NCBI RefSeq assembly: GCF_012726175.1
Contig: NZ_JAASAD010000019.1
Span: 27,334-91,333, forward strand
Origin: Micromonospora sp. HNM0581
GTDB lineage: Bacteria > Actinomycetota > Actinomycetes > Mycobacteriales > Micromonosporaceae
Direction: 5' to 3'
DNA length: 64,000 bases
The notes below the pieces were generated by a model. The model ran no database searches, had not been told where the DNA came from, and was given only the letters and a program-made list of their open reading frames with translations. The translations under genes were made by a program, and so were the position numbers. Shown here piece by piece: positions 59,243 through 64,000 of the stretch (within the stretch, counting starts at the first letter, position 1; each line of letters opens with the position of its first letter).

Positions 59243-60410
59243 CCGACCACTCCAACCGGATTCGGGTGCCCTGACCGGGTGCGGAGTCGACATCGACGTG
59301 TCCACCGATCGTCGCCATCCGGCCGTGTACCGATTCGCGTAGACCGTACCGGTGCGCCGGAACCGCGTCCGGGTCGAAGCCGGGACCGTCGTCGACCACC
59401 TCGACCGTGACGGTGCCGGCGAGCCACCGCAGTCGCAGGGACACCCGTGCGCCGGGAGCGTGGTTGGCCGCATTCGCCAGCGCGGCGTGCGCGCTTTCCG
59501 CGACCGCCTCCGCGACGGACGCCGTCACCGTGCACGGTGGTAGGTCGGCGGCGACCGGTAGGCCGGGCAGCCGGGCGAGCACCGCGCGGAGTCGCTCGTC
59601 CAGTCGGGCCGTCGCATCGTGTGGCACCGAGCGTGCCTCCGCCAGGGCGGCGAGGGTATGCAGGTCGGCGGCGCATCTCTCGCGTAGCGCCGGAGAGGGT
59701 CCGCTCACCGCGCCCTGCCCGACCATGGTGAGCGTCGCCAGGACCGTGTCGTGCAGATCGCGGTTCTGGCGTCGTTCCGCCTCACGGGCGATCCGGGCGA
59801 CCATGGCGTGACGGGTGGCCCGCTGAGCGGCCACGAAGGTGGTGTCGGCCCGGGCGATGCGTCGGCGCATCACTGCCGTCAGCATCGCCGCGCAACCGGT
59901 CTGGGCCAGCAGGGTGACCGCGTGGGCCCTCGCCTCCGTCGGGTTCCCGGCCGTGTGCGCGCCCGTGGTGTACGCGACGACGACGAGCAGCCCGGCCGGA
60001 ACCGACATTCGGGCCGTCCCGGTCGCCTGCGCATTGATCACGGTGGTACTCGCCAGCACGGCGATCCAGCTGGCCTCACCGGGCAGCACCTCAGGAGCGA
60101 CCAGGACCGGGATCGCGAGACACGCAGCGCTGGTCAGGGCCACATCGGCGGCGACGAACGACACGCCGAGGTCGACGCGCCAGGCACGCACCGTGTACCA
60201 GACGGCCCACCCGGTCAGCACGAGTACGGCGGGCAGCAGCAGCTCCGTGCGGACCGGCGGGGTACGTACGGCGGGCGCCACGAGGAGACAGAACAGTCCA
60301 CACGACAGCCGGAGCAGTGCAGGTAGCCGGCTGAAGATGAACGCGAACGCGCCGGCGGCCGGCGGGTCGTTCGGGGCGGGTGGCGTGGTCGGACTGGGCA
60401 CGGCCGGCAT
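59232..60410 (-). CDS. Sensor histidine kinase, NarX/DesK-type
   Basis: 392 residues from ATG 60410 (AAGGACG upstream). Several membrane segments (about 30-185), then the HisKA_3 motif NRDLHDTVLATLTMVGQG with His220 as phosphorylation site. The ATPase domain has AHAALANAANHAPGARVSLR (N box), VEVVDDGPGFDPD (G1) and GQGTRIRLEWSD. Complete kinase of the HPK7 class, which partners with NarL-type regulators. First gene of the four-gene unit. Confidence 0.92.
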   Translation of the reverse strand: MPAVPSPTTPPAPNDPPAAGAFAFIFSRLPALLRLSCGLFCLLVAPAVRTPPVRTELLLPAVLVLTGWAVWYTVRAWRVDLGVSFVAADVALTSAACLAIPVLVAPEVLPGEASWIAVLASTTVINAQATGTARMSVPAGLLVVVAYTTGAHTAGNPTEARAHAVTLLAQTGCAAMLTAVMRRRIARADTTFVAAQRATRHAMVARIAREAERRQNRDLHDTVLATLTMVGQGAVSGPSPALRERCAADLHTLAALAEARSVPHDATARLDERLRAVLARLPGLPVAADLPPCTVTASVAEAVAESAHAALANAANHAPGARVSLRLRWLAGTVTVEVVDDGPGFDPDAVPAHRYGLRESVHGRMATIGGHVDVDSAPGQGTRIRLEWSDVG

Positions 60411-60623
60411 CGGGTAGGCGTCCTTTGCGACAAACGACCCGATCCGGGCCCGAACAGCGGAGATCGACGCCGGAGAATAACACGCGGCAGCCGGGCGAGC
60501 GACCGTCGGTGACGTACGTGTCGACCTTCGGTCGCTGACCCGTGACGCTCGGCTGGGGCGGTGTCGGAGCCGTACCCGTCGCGCAGGCGCGGTCGGCGGA
60601 TCAGTCGAGCCGGTTGGCGACGA

Positions 60624-61508
60624 TCACCGGGGTGGTTTGGTTGAGGCCCCCGACTTCGTGAGGAACGCGCGGACGAGGTCGGCAACCTGGGCGGCGGCGG
60701 TCTCAAGAAGGAAGTGGCCACCATCGAGAAGGTGGATCTCCGCGTCGGGTAGGTCGTCGGCGAAGGCTTTGGCCCCATCGGGCCCGAAGATCTGGTCGCC
60801 GCGCCCCCATACGGCCAGCAGCGGCACCCGGGTGGTGCGGAAGTACTCGTGCAGCCTCGGGTACAGGGGCGGATTGGTTGCGTAGTCGGCGAACAGCTTC
60901 AGTTGCACCGCGTCGTTGCCCGGCCGGGACACGAGGCGGAAGTCGTGCCACCACACCGTCGGGTCGACCAGGCTCTCGTCCGGCACTCCGGTGAGGTACT
61001 GCCACCGGATCGCCTCCAGGCTGAGCGCGGCGCGTAGGCCGGCCTCGGTCCGGGGGTTCTGCTCGCGGTGGTACTCCCATACCGGCTGCCAGAAGTCGGG
61101 GACGAAACCCGCGTCGTAGCCGTTGCCGTTCTGGGTGACGATCGCGGTGATCGCTGCCGGATCGCGCAGGGCGAGCCGCCAGCCGATCGGGGCGCCGTAG
61201 TCCTGGACGTAGATGGCGTAGCGGTCTACGCCGAGTTGGCCGAGCAGGCCGGCGGTGATCTCGGCCAGGGCGTCGAAGGTGTACTCGAACTCGTCCACGG
61301 GTGGTGCGTCGGACAGGCCGAAGCCGAGGTGGTCCGGCGCGATGACGCGGTGGTCCGTGGCGAGCGGTCCGATCAGGTTGCGGAACATGAACGAGCTGGT
61401 CGGATAGCCGTGCAGCAGGACGATGACCGGCGCGTCGGCGTGTCCGGCCTCGCGGTAGAAGACCTGATGCCCGGCGACGGTCGCGAAGCGATGACGGATC
61501 TCCGGCAT
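60624..61508 (-). CDS. Alpha/beta hydrolase (epoxide hydrolase / haloalkane dehalogenase type)
   Basis: 294 residues from ATG 61508 (AAGGGGG upstream). Oxyanion motif LLHGYPTSSFMFRNLI; nucleophile Asp103 in YVQDYGAPIGW, where serine esterases carry Ser; catalytic His in LLDGGHFLLE. An Asp nucleophile with this context indicates epoxide hydrolases or haloalkane dehalogenases. Related proteins are often called alpha/beta hydrolases acting on small hydrophobic compounds. Divergent from a CGNR regulator gene across 82 nt with inverted repeats, so probably controlled by it. Confidence 0.92.
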   Translation of the reverse strand: MPEIRHRFATVAGHQVFYREAGHADAPVIVLLHGYPTSSFMFRNLIGPLATDHRVIAPDHLGFGLSDAPPVDEFEYTFDALAEITAGLLGQLGVDRYAIYVQDYGAPIGWRLALRDPAAITAIVTQNGNGYDAGFVPDFWQPVWEYHREQNPRTEAGLRAALSLEAIRWQYLTGVPDESLVDPTVWWHDFRLVSRPGNDAVQLKLFADYATNPPLYPRLHEYFRTTRVPLLAVWGRGDQIFGPDGAKAFADDLPDAEIHLLDGGHFLLETAAAQVADLVRAFLTKSGASTKPPR

Positions 61509-61510
61509 TG

Positions 61511-61540
61511 CTAACCCCCTTGAAGGCCTAAGAAGGTTAG
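61511..61540. promoter_or_regulatory. Inverted repeat in the hydrolase/CGNR divergent promoter
   Basis: CTAACC (61511-61516) and GGTTAG (61535-61540) form an inverted repeat whose extended arms match at 9 of 11 positions. Further GGTAACC and GGTTAGA elements follow toward the regulator gene (61558-61589). Likely binding sites of the adjacent CGNR regulator. Confidence 0.5.
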
Positions 61541-61590
61541 AGCAAAGCAGGTGATGCGGTAACCTGTCAAATGATCGATGGAGGTTAGAA

Positions 61591-62127
61591 GTGAGTGGGG
61601 TTCTGCTGGCGCTGCTGAACAGCACGCCGATCGTCCGCGGTACGAGGACCGATCAACTCGCCGACGACGAGTCCACCCGCCGGTGGCTGCGCGCCCAGGG
61701 GCTCACCGTCGAGGTCGGCGAGCGGCAGCTGCTGCGCGAGGCCCGGAACCGGTTACAGGCGGTGGTCCGCGCCGAGCAGAGCCCCGCCGCGCTCGAAGCC
61801 CTGCTGTCCGGGGTCGTCGCGCTCCCCACCGTCGACGATCAGGGCCTGACCTGGGAGATTCAGGCGACAGGTGCGCGGAAGGTGATAGTCGACGCGGTTG
61901 CCGAATGGGACGAACTGCGCCGGTCTCAACCAGGCCGGTTGCGACCGTGCGCAAACGACGAGTGTCACCTGTTCCTGCTCGACCGGAGCAGGTCCAACAG
62001 TGCACGCTGGTGTTCCATGGCAACCTGCGGCAACCGGCTCAAGGCCCGGCGTCACCACGAGCGCGCGGTACGCCAGGCAGGTGACAGTCCACCACCCGCC
62101 GACCAGGACCGTCCCGCTCGGCGGTGA
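61591..62127 (+). CDS. CGNR zinc-finger transcriptional regulator
   Basis: 178 residues from GTG 61591 (GGAGG upstream). N-terminal stress-response (ABATE) part: LALLNSTPIVRGTRTDQLAD through LQAVVRAEQSPAALEALLSG. C-terminal zinc finger: RLRPCANDECHLFLLDRSRS, then ARWCSMATCGNRLKARRHHE, giving four cysteines and the CGNR signature. Proteins of this type often regulate a divergent small-molecule-metabolising enzyme; here the alpha/beta hydrolase. Confidence 0.93.
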   Translation: MSGVLLALLNSTPIVRGTRTDQLADDESTRRWLRAQGLTVEVGERQLLREARNRLQAVVRAEQSPAALEALLSGVVALPTVDDQGLTWEIQATGARKVIVDAVAEWDELRRSQPGRLRPCANDECHLFLLDRSRSNSARWCSMATCGNRLKARRHHERAVRQAGDSPPPADQDRPARR

Positions 62128-62230
62128 ACCTCACCGTCACCGGGTCGTCGACACCGCCGAGGCGCCCCCATCGGCCTGAGGCGCACCCGGGGCATGTCAG
62201 TTGTGGAGACGAACTTCGTCACACATGACC

Positions 62231-62265
62231 GAGCCCGGGCCGTCCTTCGAGGGCGGCCCGGGCTC
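62231..62265. terminator. Terminator hairpin between convergent genes
   Basis: GAGCCCGGGCCGTCC (62231-62245) pairs with 62251-62265 with one G-U pair and loop TTCGA. It lies between the stop of the CGNR gene (+) and the stop of the antitoxin-like gene (-). Confidence 0.85.
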
Positions 62266-62276
62266 CGGCGTAGGCG

Positions 62277-62459
62277 TCAGGGCACCTGGTCGCCCTCGCC
62301 GGTGCGCTCCTGGGCCTGATCCACCGCCTTGTCGATGTGCTGGTCGTACTTTCCGCCGGTGCGCTCGTCGGCCATGTCGCCGGCCCGCTCCAGCCCTTGA
62401 TCGACCTGCTTGTCGTGCTTGTCCGCCAAGTCCTTAGCCTTGCTCATGAAGTCACCCAC
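62277..62459 (-). CDS. Rv0909-type small antitoxin-like protein
   Basis: 60 residues from GTG 62459, with AAAGGAGGACC upstream; ATG 62447 is in frame. Sequence MGDFMSKAKDLADKHDKQVD, QGLERAGDMADERTGGKYDQ and HIDKAVDQAQERTGEGDQVP. The KHDKQVDQGLERAGD and GGKYDQHIDK pattern marks the MT0933/Rv0909 family, called antitoxins by analogy. No toxin gene adjoins, and the CsbD-like composition suggests a stress protein. A GTTT-15 nt-GGGAA promoter-like element is 36 nt upstream. Confidence 0.88.
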   Translation of the reverse strand: MGDFMSKAKDLADKHDKQVDQGLERAGDMADERTGGKYDQHIDKAVDQAQERTGEGDQVP

Positions 62460-62494
62460 GATGGTCCTCCTTTGCTAGAGCGACCTTCGTCAGG

Positions 62495-62518
62495 TTCCCT
62501 CAGCCCGTCGGTAGAAAC
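62495..62518 (-). promoter_or_regulatory. Candidate stress-sigma (SigB/SigF-type) promoter
   Basis: On the minus strand GTTT (62518-62515) is followed by 15 nt and GGGAA (62499-62495). Actinobacterial SigB/SigF promoters read GTTT-N14-17-GGG(T/A)A. It precedes the small antitoxin-like gene by 36 nt. Confidence 0.4.
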
Positions 62519-62728
62519 ATCGACAAATCGACACAAAATCCTCTTGTTGTCGCTCACCGTGGAGATTTCTCGCCGGCGAAACGCTGCCCGAGGCGACGGG
62601 AAAGCGATTCCTCATCCCCACCCGACCTGCCCTCCAGCACCACCACGAGTGTCGGTTCTCCTCGACAGCGGTATCCGTTGAGTGCCCGTGCCCAGCAGTG
62701 CCATCGCCCGACCACGGAGCTCGACCGG

Positions 62729-63313
62729 TCAGGCGCCGTAGGGGCGTTCAGCTCTCGCGGTCCGCAGGGCGCGGGCCCACCACGCCAGCTGGTCGAGCAT
62801 CGTCTTCGCGGCGGCGTTACAGCCCTGCGGCTCGACCGGCCGGCCGGATGTGTCGAACCGCTCCCACACACCGTGGAAGCTGACGACGTCCCGGACGGTG
62901 ATCGCGTGCACCTCGCTCAGAATCGGGCGCAAATGCTCGACCGCACGCAGACCGCCGGCAAGCCCTCCGTACGACACGAAGCCGACCGGCTTGGCCTGCC
63001 ACTCCTTCAGATACCAGTCGACGACGTTCTTGAGCGAGGCGGGATAGCTGTGGTTGTACTCAGGTGTCACGAAGACGAACCCGTCCGCCGCCGCGAGTCG
63101 TGGGGCGAGTGCCCGAACCGGTGCGGGTTCCTCGCCCCGGTGGAAGTCCGGCAACTCGTACGGCAGGGCCGCCTCCACGAGGTCGACGAGGTCGAGTTCC
63201 ATGTCGTCACGCTGCCGGACCTGTTCGGCGAACCAGCCGGCCACCACGGGGCCGAAGCGGGCTTTACGGGTGCTACCGACGATGACGGCGATCTTCAACA
63301 GTTCCGCGGACAT
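62729..63313 (-). CDS. NAD(P)H-dependent FMN reductase / flavodoxin-fold protein
   Basis: 194 residues from ATG 63313 (GGAAGGAAC upstream). Flavin-binding loop GSTRKARFGPVVAGWFAEQ near residue 13 and the second loop TPEYNHSYPASLKNVVDW near 84, then PVGFVSYGGLAGGLRAVEHL: all standard for the NADPH-dependent FMN reductase family. Reduces FMN or quinone-like substrates with NAD(P)H in the cytoplasm. It stands alone. Confidence 0.94.
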   Translation of the reverse strand: MSAELLKIAVIVGSTRKARFGPVVAGWFAEQVRQRDDMELDLVDLVEAALPYELPDFHRGEEPAPVRALAPRLAAADGFVFVTPEYNHSYPASLKNVVDWYLKEWQAKPVGFVSYGGLAGGLRAVEHLRPILSEVHAITVRDVVSFHGVWERFDTSGRPVEPQGCNAAAKTMLDQLAWWARALRTARAERPYGA

Positions 63314-63541
63314 AGCGAGGTTCCTTCCATCACTGGGCGGGTGGCGATCCCTCCGGGACCCTCGGCGGGCAGCCGGACACAGCGGTCTGTCACACACCGT
63401 TGCTCTGCCTCCACCGTCGCTCTTCAACCAAGGTTCAAGTCAAGTGCCGTGTCGCCATGACCGACGTTTCCGTCAGAGGGTTCACGGTGGGCGAATAGGC
63501 CGAGCGCAGCGGCGGTACAGCCGGGACGCGCTGCGCCGCAT

Positions 63542-63883
63542 TGCGTATCGGATGCGGCTGTCACCACCTTCACGCCCGTCACCGCCACCACCGCCCCGGC
63601 CCGCGCTTCGACGTCGGTTCTCGCGGACGACTACGACACCTGGTGCGAGAGCAGCGGCACCTGCCACCGGATGATTGATGCCTCGCGCTACATCGGCGAG
63701 ACGAAGGGCAACGCCACCTATGGCGACAGCAACGGGGTTGTCGGCAGTTTCGACGTGATCATCCGCAACAGCCTCCAGGGTCGGCGCGGCCGGTGGACCG
63801 TCTCCCTGATCTGGGACTACGGCCCGTCGCTGACCTTCAGCGACTCCTGGATCAACTGCTACGAGGTCATCGACAAGGGCTAG
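63542..63883 (+). pseudogene. Secreted-protein remnant lacking a start codon and signal peptide
   Basis: In one frame the sequence reads AAVTTFTPVTATTAPARAS, DDYDTWCESSGTCHRMIDAS, ETKGNATYGDSNGVVGSFDV, RGRWTVSLIWDYGPSLTFSD and SWINCYEVIDKG, ending at TAG 63881-63883. The C/C pair and Thr/Ala-rich start resemble mature parts of small secreted actinomycete proteins of unknown function. The frame is open back to 63461 but has no ATG, GTG or TTG before the internal ATG 63671, and no signal peptide. Either the 5' end has been lost or frameshifted, or translation starts at 63671 giving 70 residues. Confidence 0.6.
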
Positions 63884-63893
63884 GTGACTGGTG

Positions 63894-64000
63894 TTAAACG
63901 CGGGTCGATCGGTCGGTGGTCTGTTCAGCCCGTGTGTTGACGGCTCGTTGGTTGGCGTGAAGGGGGTAGTCGCTGGGCTGGCTGATCGGTGGTTCGGCGG
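63894..64000 (-). other. Possible 3' end of a minus-strand gene cut by the window edge
   Basis: An open minus-strand frame enters from the right edge and stops at TAA (63896-63894). Its 34 visible codons read, in part, PPISQPSDYPLHANQRAVNT. Too short to identify. The lower GC and repeated GGTCGGTGG-like wording of this stretch differ from the genes before it. Confidence 0.25.

Noticed and set aside
60411..60623. Possible small gene between the histidine kinase and hydrolase genes
   Set aside because: No frame has a start with a ribosome site and protein-like composition; it looks like an ordinary promoter region.

Overview
The window comes from a high-GC filamentous actinomycete, most probably Micromonosporaceae (Micromonospora-like). 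Reasons: G/C-ending codons throughout, a complete cvnABCD conservon, a GGGAGCG-type cellulose operator before a GH6 cellulase, a class F sortase, SpoIIE-type phosphatases, GPGG-type and other small actinobacterial proteins, GTG/TTG starts and several promoters set directly before the start codon. It reads as chromosome. I see no prophage, CRISPR array, tRNA or rRNA. The only hints of decay are at the right edge.

Layout. 1-4.6 kb: the bulk of a giant NAD-dependent glutamate dehydrogenase whose start lies left of the window. 4.7-6.6 kb (minus): a sortase and a repeat-bearing cell-surface protein. 7.1-8.9 kb: a secreted CBM2-GH6 cellobiohydrolase behind a CebR-like operator. 9.1-10.9 kb (minus): a small acidic protein and two tandem paralogous proteins. 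11.2-15.1 kb: the conservon (kinase-like CvnA, roadblock CvnB, DUF742 CvnC, GTPase CvnD). 15.3-19.9 kb: a lactonase-fold protein, a solute-binding/VWA lipoprotein-like protein and a polyprenyl-phosphate sugar transferase. 19.9-23.4 kb: two SpoIIE phosphatases around a MarR regulator.

23.5-35.6 kb is sugar catabolism. A ROK repressor diverges from xylA-xylB (xylose to xylulose-5-phosphate), followed by an MFS transporter. On the minus strand lies an alpha-glucoside operon: binding protein, two permeases, LacI repressor and GH13 alpha-glucosidase. A perfect 16-bp LacI-type palindrome stands before it. No ABC ATPase is present, so a shared one is presumably used.

35.7-45.4 kb is mixed housekeeping and accessory: TspO; a four-gene overlapping operon (nucleotidyltransferase, BON-like, metallophosphoesterase, GPGG membrane peptide); a thymidylate-kinase-like protein; an SDR; a group-2 sigma factor; an NlpC/P60 endopeptidase; and small membrane or unknown proteins. 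45.5-56.5 kb carries DAHP synthase, PhoX, a catalytic/non-catalytic M16 peptidase pair, aspartate-semialdehyde dehydrogenase, CBS and SCP2 proteins, a glycogen-debranching-type glycosidase and a PlsC acyltransferase.

56.5-60.4 kb (minus) is a signalling operon: histidine kinase, an apparently degenerate kinase partner, a NarL-type regulator and an unknown protein, all overlapping or close. 60.6-64 kb has an alpha/beta hydrolase diverging from a CGNR regulator, a small stress/antitoxin-like protein, an FMN reductase and a secreted-protein remnant lacking a start and signal peptide. Short inverted repeats that look like terminators separate most transcription units.
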